A stretch of DNA of 64,000 nucleotides from an uncultured Pseudomonas sp. (GCF_913774235.1 NZ_CAJYDW010000005.1:62001-126000); one strand, 5' to 3'; counted from the first letter of the stretch, positions 24,103 to 33,770 are shown. Notes: generated by a model not told the origin, from the sequence alone. Numbers and translations: made by a program.

Positions 24103-24696
24103 TCAGTAGACCGTCCAGGCCACGACGTTGGCATCCTTACTGCAACTGCTGGTGGCGTTGGCCGGAAGCACTTCTCCGGTCACGGCAGTACCGGCATTTA
24201 TAGACGTAGTGACCTTCTGTCCGCGGCTGATTTTGGTCGCCAGCGTCACACAGGCATCCGCGGGTAGCCCGTTCTCGGTAACGGTGAAGGTCATGCCATT
24301 CGATACCACGGTCACCGCTCCGCCCCAGCTGTTGTACAGACTGGTGCCGTCGTCACTCATGTTAGGCAGCCCTTTGCTGACCCTTAGGGCGGAGACCAGG
24401 CTGGTACCGGAGGTGCCATAGCCGCTACTGGCTTTCAGCTTACGAGTGTTGCTGATGAGGATGCCGATGTTGGATTGCTCGTTGGTGACGTCCTGGGAGC
24501 CGAGGAGGCTGCCGCCGTTGTAGATGATGTAGCCCAGCGCGACGACCATCACGATCAGGACGAACATCATCTCCAAGCTGAACACACCGCGCTGCCGGTG
24601 CCCTGATGGCAGGCGAAACGGCTGGGGTACATCACTGTAGTTCTGCGACAAGTCGTCGACGGTGGCGGGAGGGACGAGGCTACTGGCTTTGCTCAT
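24103..24696 (-). CDS. pilS: Major type IVb prepilin PilS
   Basis: 197 aa. Unusually long leader (about 37 residues) then the prepilin cut G-VFSLEMMFVLIVMVVALG with Glu at +5, and a C-terminal globular domain with two cysteines (ACVTL, SSCSKD) able to form the D-region disulfide. Major subunit of the conjugative pilus. Its peptidase is not in this window; the chromosomal PilD may process it, as reported for PAPI-1. Confidence 0.87.
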   Translation of the reverse strand: MSKASSLVPPATVDDLSQNYSDVPQPFRLPSGHRQRGVFSLEMMFVLIVMVVALGYIIYNGGSLLGSQDVTNEQSNIGILISNTRKLKASSGYGTSGTSLVSALRVSKGLPNMSDDGTSLYNSWGGAVTVVSNGMTFTVTENGLPADACVTLATKISRGQKVTTSINAGTAVTGEVLPANATSSCSKDANVVAWTVY

Positions 24697-24717
24697 GACG
24701 GTTCCTTGGGAGTGAGA

Positions 24718-25806
24718 TCAGTGGTGAAGGCTGGCGACGTTGCTCTGCAGGCTGAAAACGCCGCTCACGACCAGGAGCATCAGTAGCCCCATGGCGATGG
24801 TCGAAAAGGTCAGGAAGGCTGAGGTGTAGCGCTCCACCTGCTTGAGCGTCTGGTCGATCCAGCGATTGCTGAATCGGTGGATGGCCTCGGAAAAGCCCTT
24901 GCGCGTGGCCAGCACGCAGAGAAACTGGACGGCGGTCTTGTCAGGGAATTCGTGGCCTGCCAGACGCAGGGCTTCGCCAAAGTTCTTACCCTGGTTGACG
25001 CCGTAGATGGCGGCTACCAGACGCTCACGCAGCCAGCGGTTGGCGCCCTGTTGCAGAGACCGCAGGGCCTCGATCTGATTGATGTTGGCCTTGAGCATCA
25101 CCGAGACGTTGAGTAGAAAGGTGGCGCCGTGGAGCGCCTTGTAGATGGACCAAGGTGGGAGGCGGTCGAGCCGGACGCGGAGCGGACCCGTCAGGAAAGG
25201 CAGCGAGACCAAGGACAGCACGATGCTGCCCACCACGAGGATCAGCGTCAGTAGTCCCCAGTGACTGACATAGTTGGAGACCTGGTAGAGCAGGTAGGGG
25301 ATGCCAGTCCAGCCTTCGGGATTGGAAACCCGTGCCATGGCCGGGACCATGCGGGAAGAGATGACGTGCAGCAGATAGGCCATCATTGCCCAGAGCATGG
25401 CCGGGTAGATGGTCACTGAGAGAATCAGTGACAGGATCCGGCCCCGCGCCTCAATGATCTGCACGCAGTCCACGAAGGCCTTCACCAAGGCATTCGAGCG
25501 TTCGCCAGCGGCGATGAGCGCGGTCTCCTGATAGGGAATCCAACGCTGACTGGCTTCGCCCAGGGATTTGCCGTTGCGCACGGCCTGGCCGATACCGGCC
25601 GCGGCCAGCGCAGTGGGATCGCGCCGCTTCTTGCCGTTGTCGCTGAAAATGCCCTGGACTTCGAGCAAGGCATCGTCGATGCCGACCCCGTTCTCCAAGA
25701 GCGCGCATAGGCTTTCGTAGAACTGGATACGTTCCTTGGCGCCGAACTGCTTGGCATACCAGGCATCGGCGAACGTGGTCCAGCCGTCCAGGAGTCTACT
25801 GAGCAT
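24718..25806 (-). CDS. pilR: Type IVb pilus inner-membrane platform PilR
   Basis: 362 aa T2SSF/GspF-family protein: two helical cytoplasmic repeats (about 20-140 and 225-330) and three membrane segments (about 130-155, 185-205, 335-357). Forms the inner-membrane platform recruited by PilQ. Overlaps pilQ by 11 bp, pointing to coupled translation. Confidence 0.87.
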   Translation of the reverse strand: MLSRLLDGWTTFADAWYAKQFGAKERIQFYESLCALLENGVGIDDALLEVQGIFSDNGKKRRDPTALAAAGIGQAVRNGKSLGEASQRWIPYQETALIAAGERSNALVKAFVDCVQIIEARGRILSLILSVTIYPAMLWAMMAYLLHVISSRMVPAMARVSNPEGWTGIPYLLYQVSNYVSHWGLLTLILVVGSIVLSLVSLPFLTGPLRVRLDRLPPWSIYKALHGATFLLNVSVMLKANINQIEALRSLQQGANRWLRERLVAAIYGVNQGKNFGEALRLAGHEFPDKTAVQFLCVLATRKGFSEAIHRFSNRWIDQTLKQVERYTSAFLTFSTIAMGLLMLLVVSGVFSLQSNVASLHH

Positions 25807-27436
25807 CGGGTTGCTCCAGGACGAAGAGATCGAAGTCCAGCGGGCCGACGATGGTCTCGGCCATCCGCGGATCGATAAGGCCTGCAGCGACCTTGCGGAT
25901 GGCGTGCTGGATCTTGGTGATCCCGCCCATCTGGTTGACCCAATGGCTACGCGCCTCGCCTGCCCCCTTCTCGCGGAAGATCCGCATGAAGCGATGAGTG
26001 GGCAGCAGGACTTCGGCCGCTACTGTACGGCGGGTGACCCCCAAATCGCGGCAATGCTCGCAACCGGCCCCCTTGAGTCGCACCTGGGCGGTATCCATCA
26101 CCAGTTCTAGGCGCTCAAGTTGGGCGTGGCTAAGCTGCCCACGCTGGCTGGTCAGCGGCACCGAGCAATGGGGGCAGAGCACGGGCAACAGTGACTGGTT
26201 GATGATCCCCGTGACCAGGGCGGGATCGGTCACGAGACTCGGATCCACACCCATGTCGATCAGGCGCTGCAGGCTGGCCACAGCATTGTTGGTATGCAGC
26301 GACGACCACAGTTGGTGGCCGGTCATGCCGCCGCGCATGGCGGCCAGGGCCGACAGGAGATCGCGTACCTCACCCGGCATCATGATGTCGGGATCTAGGC
26401 GGAGCTGATTGCTGATCGCCTGATCCCAGGTTTCGTTGTGGCCGAGCGGCGACTGATTCGCCCGGATGGGATACTCGGGCGGATCCTCGACGGTGAGGAT
26501 GTGTCGAGTGCCCCCGGTTTCCTCCTCGATCAGGTTGAGGGTTACCTGCAGGGTCTTGGATTTGCCCGAACCGGTAGGCCCGGTAATCAGGTTCACACCG
26601 TAGGGCAGCGCGCGAAGCCGAGCGAAAAGTGCGTCCTGTTCAGGAAGGAAGCCCAGTTCTTCCAGAGACTGCTTGCCTTGGTCGTTGGACAGCAGGCGAA
26701 GCACCATCAGCGGCCCGTCTACCAGCGGACGGGTGGCGACGCGGGCACCGTACAGCCCTAACTGCGCGACGAAGGCTTTTTTTACCCGGGCGTCTTGTGG
26801 AATTTCCGGCTGATAGTGTTCCTCCGCGACATCGCACATGGAGTTGTATAGCGCCGAGCAGAGTTCGCGGCCGACGCGGCTCTGGATCTGGGCGTGCTCG
26901 GTCAGCAAACCGTGGATCCGGAAGCGAATACGGGTGATCTCCTCGCCGACGATGAAGTGGACGTCGGACGCGCCGAGCTTATGGGCTTCGCCGAGCAGCC
27001 GAATGACCTCCTGCTGACGCGAGGTGCTGTCGACGGTAACCGTCGTAGCGCCGCGCGTGGTGTCGACCTGATACAGCACCTGTATCTCGCTCAGGGTGCT
27101 GGGGATGACGCGATAGTCCAGGCCGGCCCGATCCAGTTCGCCCATGAAGGCCATGACGAATGGGTCGCGCAGGTGCTGGGCTGACACCAGCAACCGAGCC
27201 TCATCGGTAGCGTGGCGGCCCTCAATCAGAGCGAGCAACTGACGCAGCTCAGGCTTTATCGCTCCCCAAGGAGCCCCTTCAGCGGTGAGCACACGGCGTG
27301 GTTGGCTATGGAACGCCGCCAGCTCCTCCACCAATTCCGCCGCTACCTGTTGGCCCTGCACCTGGGCAGCGGTGAGAGGGTGATTGCTACTCAGAGATTC
27401 CTTGAGCGCCGGTTCGATACGGGTGAGCGTGTCCAT
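25796..27436 (-). CDS. pilQ: Type IVb pilus assembly ATPase PilQ
   Basis: 546 aa GspE/VirB11-type assembly ATPase. N-terminal domain, then ASDVHFIVG, Walker A GPTGSGKSK at 286-293, DPPEYPI Asp box, PGEVRD Walker B, and a tetra-Cys zinc site (CPHCS ... CEHCRDLG) typical of assembly ATPases. In this nomenclature PilQ is the ATPase, not the secretin. Confidence 0.9.
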   Translation of the reverse strand: MDTLTRIEPALKESLSSNHPLTAAQVQGQQVAAELVEELAAFHSQPRRVLTAEGAPWGAIKPELRQLLALIEGRHATDEARLLVSAQHLRDPFVMAFMGELDRAGLDYRVIPSTLSEIQVLYQVDTTRGATTVTVDSTSRQQEVIRLLGEAHKLGASDVHFIVGEEITRIRFRIHGLLTEHAQIQSRVGRELCSALYNSMCDVAEEHYQPEIPQDARVKKAFVAQLGLYGARVATRPLVDGPLMVLRLLSNDQGKQSLEELGFLPEQDALFARLRALPYGVNLITGPTGSGKSKTLQVTLNLIEEETGGTRHILTVEDPPEYPIRANQSPLGHNETWDQAISNQLRLDPDIMMPGEVRDLLSALAAMRGGMTGHQLWSSLHTNNAVASLQRLIDMGVDPSLVTDPALVTGIINQSLLPVLCPHCSVPLTSQRGQLSHAQLERLELVMDTAQVRLKGAGCEHCRDLGVTRRTVAAEVLLPTHRFMRIFREKGAGEARSHWVNQMGGITKIQHAIRKVAAGLIDPRMAETIVGPLDFDLFVLEQPDAQ

Positions 27437-27446
27437 TGTCAGGTCC

Positions 27447-28106
27447 TCAGGGTTGGGTCCCAGTGGAAGTCGAGCCTGGCAGGGCAGTGGGCGTAGGCGC
27501 GGGTACCGGCGCCGGCGGCGGGGGATTCATCGGCGTGACGGCGATAGGCAGTACCGAGGCGCGTCCGGTGGCCGCCGTGGCTACCGGATAGCTCGGCGCG
27601 CGATTGGAGAACCCCAGCGGGTAGCGTTTGCCGCCGCGGCTGAGCACGACGCTGTCCAGGTTCAAGCTGGCCACGCGGTAGCCGCCCGGAAGATCGGTCG
27701 ACGCAGGAGAGGCATCGACCTCGACGCCGCCGGGATACAGCAGGGTGGCGTGCAGCGCCTTGCCGGCGCCGTAGATCAGCTTGACCACGGGTAACTGCTC
27801 GACGGCGTCAGCCGGCTCACCTGCGTTCAGCCGTCCGGTCTGAGTCGCCATGGGCGGTGGTAGATAGCCGAGTTGGGGAGCCGAGACGCTTTGCGCGCCG
27901 CCATTGTTGAGCTCGCGCAGCGCCTTGGCTCGCTCGCCCTCGGCCTTGTAGAGAATGGTCTCGCTCTGTACCCGCGAGAGCTCGCCGACCGTGATGCCAT
28001 CCGTATTGGATGGCTTCGTTTCAGCGGCCAGGACGTGGCCGGCCAGGGTCAGCAGCAGGGCGCCGAGCACGACGCCGGAAAGGTCATTTGACATAGAGGT
28101 CACCAA
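27447..28106 (-). CDS. pilP: Pilus protein PilP
   Basis: 219 aa. Signal peptide (LSGVVLGALLLTLAGHVLA, cut before AETKP), then TVGELSRVQSETILYKAEGER, a block typical of R64-type PilP, and a Pro/Thr-rich C-terminal tail. Periplasmic link between PilO and the secretin is the expected role. ATG 28106 overlaps pilO by 23 bp; a second Met four residues in (MSNDLS) is an equally good start. Confidence 0.78.
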   Translation of the reverse strand: MVTSMSNDLSGVVLGALLLTLAGHVLAAETKPSNTDGITVGELSRVQSETILYKAEGERAKALRELNNGGAQSVSAPQLGYLPPPMATQTGRLNAGEPADAVEQLPVVKLIYGAGKALHATLLYPGGVEVDASPASTDLPGGYRVASLNLDSVVLSRGGKRYPLGFSNRAPSYPVATAATGRASVLPIAVTPMNPPPPAPVPAPTPTALPGSTSTGTQP

Positions 28107-29433
28107 TCACCGACCAGGCCAGCTGATCGTTCTGCAGAAGGGTCTTGATCTCGCGCAGCCGTAGCCCCTGGCTGGGTACGCCGTTGAGGACGATGGCCGG
28201 CGGCATGGCCGTGTTGAAGGTCAGCTCGAAGTGCTTGAAGTCCGGTGGCGGCGGCGCAGGCGGTGCCGGCTGCCCCGGCATCGTTGGGGGCGCAGGAACG
28301 ACCACCGCCACTTCCTTGATCGTTGGCGCAAGCCCTTGGCCGTGCAGCCACGAGGTGAGCGCCGCCAAGGCTAGATCGGCTGGGAGCAATTCATCGTCAC
28401 CGGCCAGCGGGGGCTCGAAGGTCAGCTTGAGGGCTGCGCCATTGCCTTCGTCGAAGAAGGCCGGCTGATCGGCGAAGTGCCCACGCGTGGCCGTGATGAA
28501 GCTGGTCGCCGTGCTATTGCCCTCGCGCTTGTAATTGGTCGACAGCAATACGCCGTCGCACTGCGCAGAGGTGAACAGCCAGCCGGCGATGGAAAGCGGC
28601 AGCTTGTCGATGGCGCCGTTGCAGGTGATGAGAAAGTCCGGCACGCCCGGGCGCCTTGCCCAGGGATGCTCCAGCGCCTGGATCGTCTGTTGCTCCTTGG
28701 AGCGCTCATTGATCGCCTGCAGTTCAGCCTGCCGCGCCGCCTCGGCCGCCAGGGCGGCCAGTCGCTGCTGTTCCTGCCGATGGGCCTTCCACTGGCCATA
28801 GCCGCCTATTCCGGCCATCACCAGCAAGCCCATCAGACCCACGCGGATCCACTCGCCCTTGCTCATGCCGAAGGCGAGCGGCTTGAGGGCGTAGTCGCGC
28901 ATCAAGTTGGCCGGCTGGAGCAGGGCTTCGACATCTAGAGCCCGCCCCCCCAGGCCGAATTCAGCCGGTAGATACGTCTCGTCGAAGGTCAGGGCGCGAC
29001 TTTCAAGCTGGGCAACCTTGCGTTGAATCTCGGTTGCTGAACCCACCAGGTCACAGCCTGGAATGACGGCGCCTTCGATCACCGCGACTAGCGCATAGCG
29101 CTGCTCGTCACCGGGGATCTGCCAAGCGGCTAGCCAGGATTGACCCAGCTGTCCGGCGAGAGCCGAAGCCAGCGAATACATCCCCTTCATGGCGCCGGCG
29201 CTGCGTGAGACAAAGCCGGCCTGAATCACCCTTGGATCCTGCCGATTGGGCGCGTAGCGGATCGCAACGATATCCATCTGATGCTTGCGACCGTATTCCC
29301 GGGCTTCTTTCATGTACCCGGTCAGGCTCCCCAGCGGATGCCATTGCAGGCCAGATACGAAGCTCTTGCCGTGGTAGGTCAGGATCTGGACGTTCTTCGT
29401 CGTGGGCGCCGGGGACGTGCTGGCGATGGCCAT
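28084..29433 (-). CDS. pilO: Pilus protein PilO (PilO2)
   Basis: 449 aa. Cytoplasmic N-terminal domain (about 1-240), one transmembrane helix (VGLMGLLVMAGIGGYGQW, about 250) followed by a charged coiled coil (RQEQQRLAALAAEAARQAEL), then a periplasmic domain. This bitopic arrangement and position between pilN and pilP match PilO2. Inner-membrane scaffold. Confidence 0.83.
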   Translation of the reverse strand: MAIASTSPAPTTKNVQILTYHGKSFVSGLQWHPLGSLTGYMKEAREYGRKHQMDIVAIRYAPNRQDPRVIQAGFVSRSAGAMKGMYSLASALAGQLGQSWLAAWQIPGDEQRYALVAVIEGAVIPGCDLVGSATEIQRKVAQLESRALTFDETYLPAEFGLGGRALDVEALLQPANLMRDYALKPLAFGMSKGEWIRVGLMGLLVMAGIGGYGQWKAHRQEQQRLAALAAEAARQAELQAINERSKEQQTIQALEHPWARRPGVPDFLITCNGAIDKLPLSIAGWLFTSAQCDGVLLSTNYKREGNSTATSFITATRGHFADQPAFFDEGNGAALKLTFEPPLAGDDELLPADLALAALTSWLHGQGLAPTIKEVAVVVPAPPTMPGQPAPPAPPPPDFKHFELTFNTAMPPAIVLNGVPSQGLRLREIKTLLQNDQLAWSVIGDLYVK

Positions 29434-29437
29434 GGCG

Positions 29438-31165
29438 TCAGCTCGTCACGATGGGCGTGATCAGCACCACCAGGATGCTGTGGCCGGAGGTGCGCGTCCG
29501 GCTGCCGCCCAAACCGAAAAAGCCGGGGTCACCGACACCCGTCTTGCGCGCATCTTCATTGAGCTCTTCGAAGCCCGACAGGATGAGCGTCTGTCCGCTG
29601 CGCAACTTGACCTTCGGCGAGAGCGACTTGGCGTCGTAGTCCGGCAACTGGACGCTCGACCCGTTGCTGGTGAAGGTCTGGAAGGTCGGCTTGCTGCTCA
29701 TGTTGATCGATACCATCAGCAGCAGCTCGTCGCGGTCGAGAACCCGCGGCAGGAGTGTCATGTTGAAACCGCTGGTGATGGTGCCGGGGGTTAGCGAGGT
29801 AGTGGAGCCTACCGACGCCGTGGACGTCGTCTGGCTTGAGGCCAGATAGCCTTGGACGTTGCCTATCTGGAGCGGCGCCGGCTGCAGATTCAGCGTGGTG
29901 ACAGACGGAGAGCGAACGTTGGAAACCCGTCCCTGCTCGGCCAGCGCCTGGACGATGGCGTTGGAGCCTGCCCAGGCGGAGTCAGCCGTGTTGACGATAC
30001 CTACTGACGCGGTGGTCGCGCTGGTACTGATGCCGGATACGGTATTGGAGAGCGACAGCCCCCACTTGGTGTTGAGGGATTTATAGACCGCCGCCCAGTT
30101 GAGCCCGAGCTGGTCGGAATCGGTCAGGGTGACCTCGAATACCTTGACGTTAAACAGCACCTGCTGAGTGATGCTGCGGTTCGTGCTGTTGAGGTAGGCC
30201 TCGATCCGGGAAATGACCTCTGGGCGGTCCGTGACGGTGAGGGTCCCGGTCGAGGGGGCTAGATACATGCGCCCGGCTGGGGAGACGCTGAGCATCGCTT
30301 TCACGTTGTTCTGGATGTCCTGCAGGATCGAGGATTCCAGCGTCACGGTCGTGCTCTGGTTGCTGCCCGAGTCTCCCGATACACCGGCACTGGTGCTCGA
30401 TCCCCCGGCGGTGCTCCCGCTGGTGCCGGAGGCGGTGGCCATGCCTGATTTCACGGTACTGGCGATCACCTGCTTGTCGCCAAACGACCAGACGTCGAAG
30501 ACGCGCGTTTCGAAATAGCTGATACGGATCGCGCGCTCGACTGGTGAGTAACGCCAGCTAAGGCCTAGCCGCGCCGTGGCCTCATCGAGCAAGCCTGAAG
30601 CCTTGCCGCTGTATCGCAAGCCGTTGACTTGGCTGTTCGCGCCATAGCTGAACATATCGGCGGGGCGATACGCCGAGCCGGTCATAGCGCCCATGGTTGC
30701 AGGGTCAGTGACCACGCCAGCCGGCAGCAGGCCGGCCAGGCTATCGGGCGCGGGATTGCCGATAGCCGCTGGCCCATTGCTGACCGACGTTGCATTGCTG
30801 GCCAGCAGACCCGGGTTCAACGCATCAGGTGACACCAGCACAGCGACGTTGCACTGGCTGGTGATGAATTGGGCGATCTCGGTGATGCCGACGCTGCCGG
30901 ACGGCCGATAGCTGAGTTCGCAGTCCAGGGTGGAGGGCATGCCGTGCTTGGCCAGCACCGGCTGAGTCGAGACCCAAGGTTTGTCGCTGAAGACGACCGT
31001 CTCCCGCTTGGGCATTTGCTGCTGGTTACGCAGCATGGCGGTGTATTGCCCCGCCATCGCGGCATCGTTCTCGGCGCGTTGGGCCGATTCATCTATCCGG
31101 TGTAGCGAGCAGCTGGAGAGCAGTAACGCCGTCGCAAGGGCGCTCAGGCGAAGAGGACAGGTCAT
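29438..31165 (-). CDS. pilN: PilN secretin lipoprotein
   Basis: 575 aa. Lipoprotein signal LATALLLSSCSLHR (lipobox LSSC), an N-domain, a Ser/Gly/Thr-rich linker (about 270-300), and the secretin beta-domain with VTDRPEVISRIEAYL and FEVTLTDSDQLGLNW. Outer-membrane channel for the conjugative pilus. Overlaps pilL by 4 bp. Confidence 0.9.
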   Translation of the reverse strand: MTCPLRLSALATALLLSSCSLHRIDESAQRAENDAAMAGQYTAMLRNQQQMPKRETVVFSDKPWVSTQPVLAKHGMPSTLDCELSYRPSGSVGITEIAQFITSQCNVAVLVSPDALNPGLLASNATSVSNGPAAIGNPAPDSLAGLLPAGVVTDPATMGAMTGSAYRPADMFSYGANSQVNGLRYSGKASGLLDEATARLGLSWRYSPVERAIRISYFETRVFDVWSFGDKQVIASTVKSGMATASGTSGSTAGGSSTSAGVSGDSGSNQSTTVTLESSILQDIQNNVKAMLSVSPAGRMYLAPSTGTLTVTDRPEVISRIEAYLNSTNRSITQQVLFNVKVFEVTLTDSDQLGLNWAAVYKSLNTKWGLSLSNTVSGISTSATTASVGIVNTADSAWAGSNAIVQALAEQGRVSNVRSPSVTTLNLQPAPLQIGNVQGYLASSQTTSTASVGSTTSLTPGTITSGFNMTLLPRVLDRDELLLMVSINMSSKPTFQTFTSNGSSVQLPDYDAKSLSPKVKLRSGQTLILSGFEELNEDARKTGVGDPGFFGLGGSRTRTSGHSILVVLITPIVTS

Positions 31166-32340
31166 GACTTCTTCCTCTCGGAGACATGAACGATGCGCTG
31201 ACTGGAGTTGCCATCGACGATGAAGGAGCGCCGAGCGCTGTCGTAGAGCGGGAATATTTGGGCGATGGCTTCGGCGAAGGTGCCGCGGAAGTGCAGAGCC
31301 GCCTCGATGGGGTAGTCGAGGTCATCGGCATCCCAAATGACCTGCCAACCAGCACGCTTCGCCCAGGCCTCGACCGATTGCCGGAGCGTGCTGCCGACCG
31401 GCGCGTCCCAGGATTCGCCCATGGCGGACGCAGGTTCCGAGAGGCGGAACGACGGCTGTCCGTAGGTGGTGGTGCCGGACGCGGTAGTGTCCGCCACCGC
31501 TGAGGGCTTCGCGGTCGACGGGGTAGGCGCGGGATGCACGCTCCGGGCAGGGTGGCGTGTAGCCGCGGCTGGGGTAGCAGTGCGGGCCACGGTCGGCGAA
31601 GTAGAAGGGCCGTCCTTGGCCGGAGTCGCACGATGGTGCTCGGGGGTTGGCCGGGCCGTAGCGCCCGAGCCAGTGACTGGGGCGGCGGCTTTTGTCGCGC
31701 TCGCAGACGCGCCTTGCACCTGTAGAGGGAGAGTCGGAGCGACCCCGGATGACGTGGCGGTTTCGGCAGCGGGCGTTGTGGTCGGCGCAGGAGCCGGCGT
31801 GCGTGCGGGAAGCGCGGCGAGCCGTGGACTTTCGGGCAACTGGTAGCCCGGGCGTAGCACAAAGCACACCGACCTCATGACTTCGTCGACCTTGACCTGC
31901 CAGGCCGGGCCGGCCAGCACCTGCAGGGTGTTGCGCAAGCTCATCGGGCCGAGCTTGTACTGCGTGGCCGGCAGCGGCCGGGTGTAGAGGATGTTGACGT
32001 GGCCCTGCTCGGGCCCGCATAGGCTGTAGCCGGAGCGGTTGACCACGTACTGCATGGCGTCGCGCACGGACGGCTTCATGCTGGCCGGAATGCTCACGTC
32101 GATGATCTGAGCCATTAGATCCCGCTGTTCAGTCTCGGGTGCGGTGTTGACCAGGGTGTAGCGGCCGTAGCGGACCTGGGGCTCTGACACAGCGCCCTTC
32201 GGATAGAGATCGGGCTGTAACAGCTCAGGGTTGCGCGAGCTGTCAGGGCCTGCGGCGGGCGGGGCGGTGTCGGGCGTGGCACAGCCAGCCAAGGCGGCGG
32301 CGAGTGCCAGCGGGGGGAGGGTGTAGAGCTTCCAGGTCAT
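31162..32340 (-). CDS. pilL: PilL lipoprotein (PFGI-1 type)
   Basis: 392 aa lipoprotein (lipobox LAGC at about 20). Domain 1, about 75-180 (SLCGPEQGHVNILYTRPLPA), is the PilL_PFGI-type periplasmic domain; a long Pro/Ala/Thr linker (180-295) follows; the C-terminal 90 residues (SVEAWAKRAGWQVIWDADDL) are TcpQ-like. First gene of the pil set and a marker of PAPI-1/PFGI-1 elements. Confidence 0.85.
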   Translation of the reverse strand: MTWKLYTLPPLALAAALAGCATPDTAPPAAGPDSSRNPELLQPDLYPKGAVSEPQVRYGRYTLVNTAPETEQRDLMAQIIDVSIPASMKPSVRDAMQYVVNRSGYSLCGPEQGHVNILYTRPLPATQYKLGPMSLRNTLQVLAGPAWQVKVDEVMRSVCFVLRPGYQLPESPRLAALPARTPAPAPTTTPAAETATSSGVAPTLPLQVQGASASATKAAAPVTGSGATARPTPEHHRATPAKDGPSTSPTVARTATPAAATRHPARSVHPAPTPSTAKPSAVADTTASGTTTYGQPSFRLSEPASAMGESWDAPVGSTLRQSVEAWAKRAGWQVIWDADDLDYPIEAALHFRGTFAEAIAQIFPLYDSARRSFIVDGNSSQRIVHVSERKKS

Positions 32341-32463
32341 GTGCGGCGTGGCCCCGATTCGTGATGGGGATCACGGTGCCAGCGCAGCCAATTGAAAGCA
32401 GGAGATAACCGTATCTAGAGCGAAAGAGGTTAGGAGCAGGCCGTCCTTGGCCTTACCGCTAGA

Positions 32464-32676
32464 TCAGTCCTGGTCTACGTTATTGCCTTTTTGGCCGTCG
32501 GGATGAGCTCGAACGTATGGCGTCCCGTTGCGGGTTACGATGCCGAAGTCAGGGTGCTTGCCTGCCTCGACTTCCTTTACCAGTTGGGGCCGCGACACGC
32601 TGCCGCGCCCGGGAATGGTGTAGGACTGGTTTTCACCGTTCTTGCCGTCACCGTTTCCACGAATATGCTTGGCCAT
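32464..32676 (-). CDS. DUF3892-family small protein
   Basis: 70 aa from ATG 32676: MAKHIRGNGDGKNGENQSYT, then VSRPQLVKEVEAGKHPDFGI. The short beta-rich pattern resembles DUF3892. GGGGAGG lies 7 nt upstream, favouring ATG 32676 over GTG 32682, which overlaps the stop of the preceding 54-aa gene. Function unknown. Confidence 0.65.
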   Translation of the reverse strand: MAKHIRGNGDGKNGENQSYTIPGRGSVSRPQLVKEVEAGKHPDFGIVTRNGTPYVRAHPDGQKGNNVDQD

Positions 32677-32678
32677 GC

Positions 32679-32843
32679 TCACGCCTCCCCAAAATCAAAG
32701 ACGAGCTGCGGCTGAGGCAGGCTGCGGTAGTGCTGGCAGACATCTTCCCAGCGTCCAAAACGAAAGCGCCGATAGCGGTGAACGAAGACGGTTTTAATGC
32801 GGGGAATGCGCCGAATGCGGCGACGTCGTGGGATGTTGCTCAT
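32679..32843 (-). CDS. Small Arg-rich protein
   Basis: 54 aa, very basic N-terminal half (MSNIPRRRRIRRIPRIKTVF, then HRYRRFRFGRWEDV). Coupled to the DUF3892 gene (its stop lies 2 nt before that gene's ATG). Charge suggests nucleic-acid or membrane binding; no family recognised. First gene upstream of the pil operon on this strand. Confidence 0.55.
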   Translation of the reverse strand: MSNIPRRRRIRRIPRIKTVFVHRYRRFRFGRWEDVCQHYRSLPQPQLVFDFGEA

Positions 32844-33768
32844 GTCTGATTCCTCGGGGTCCAGACGTTTTTGGAGGGTGAGCGGTCCCTCAGCCGTCAG
32901 TAAAACGCGTTGACGCGATAATCACGCTGGGCGTTAAATACGGCCTTCCGAAGTGCTGCTCACCAGTGTCATTTCGGAGCCACGGGTGGCTGCGGTGCGC
33001 CGTCGGAAGCTAGTCGCAGTCCACCCGTATCCTATCTCCAGGATGGCCTAGACCACCCTTATTGCCGGCATCCCTGCCGAGCCTCCTCATACGAGGTGGC
33101 CCTTTCATCTCAAATGCTACCTACAGTCCCGTGGGGTATCCACAGCACAATCAGTAGGGTTTTTGATCCAGGTCATTATGCAGTCCCATAACCCATGTAT
33201 GGGTGACAGGATAAGCCCCAGTCGCAGGGAGAGACAGTCTTGACAGGGGGGTGTTTCGCCGTCCCAGAACAGACCCATGCGCTTCAACATATGGTGTCTG
33301 GTCGAGGGCAATGACACCAGATGTCGGGTCTAACACGTTTTGGCCTGTGGATAAGCTGTTCAGCGGTAGGGGGTATTTTAGGGATAGCGCTAGGGCATTG
33401 CGCATGGGCGCTGGGTTTGAGCAGGGTGGTCAATTAACGTACAGCTTTGGAAGTGATCTAATCTCTTGAGGTAGAGGGATATGCCGGTTCGCTATGAGCA
33501 ATTCCTTCACCATAAGAAATCGGTAGATGGCTAGTGCGACGATCAACGCTGCTAGGCCTATGTTTTTCACCCAAAGTTTTCGAAATAGCGATGAATCGCT
33601 GCACGAGCGTGATCTTTGCTCACGCTCACGGCATTTATTTGATCATGTCCTGAGTGATCCGCCACTTCTTGATGAGCGGAATTTTCATAATCACCAATAC
33701 CTGATGGCCATTCTTATAGGTCAGGCTCAGCAGAGCGGCGGCCAGGCTAGAGGTGAGTTCTAGGTCTA
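32844..33768. other. Large intergenic region upstream of the pil gene set
   Basis: 925 bp. Holds two DnaA-box-like sites (33136-33144, GTATCCACA, 8/9; 33346-33354, TGTGGATAA, perfect), an 11-bp inverted repeat with one mismatch (CATATGGTGTC 33288-33298 with 33313-33323), a perfect hairpin GAGCGTGA/TCACGCTC (33605-33612, 33620-33627) and a helicase-like remnant (33635-33770). Probably includes the promoter of the pil operon. No intact gene. Confidence 0.55.
33605..33627. terminator. Hairpin near the helicase remnant
   Basis: GAGCGTGA and TCACGCTC, 8 bp perfect, 7-nt loop. Lies just beyond the stop of the remnant on the minus strand and could be the former terminator of that gene. No strong T-run. 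Confidence 0.4.
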
Positions 33769-33770
33769 TT
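33635..33770 (-). pseudogene. Remnant of a SNF2-type helicase C-terminus
   Basis: The minus strand reads LTYKNGHQVLVIMKIPLIKK then RITQDMIK and TAA at 33635. This matches the end of the intact helicase at 34122-36089 (AYRNGQRRLVVVKIPLVEN ... RRIASDLIE) apart from a gap of about 15 residues. No start codon. Suggests a duplicated or replaced helicase that decayed. Confidence 0.5.

Noticed and set aside
33151-33405. 84-codon leftward frame in the intergenic region
   Set aside because: No ribosome site, composition unlike neighbouring genes, and it overlaps the DnaA-box/inverted-repeat segment.
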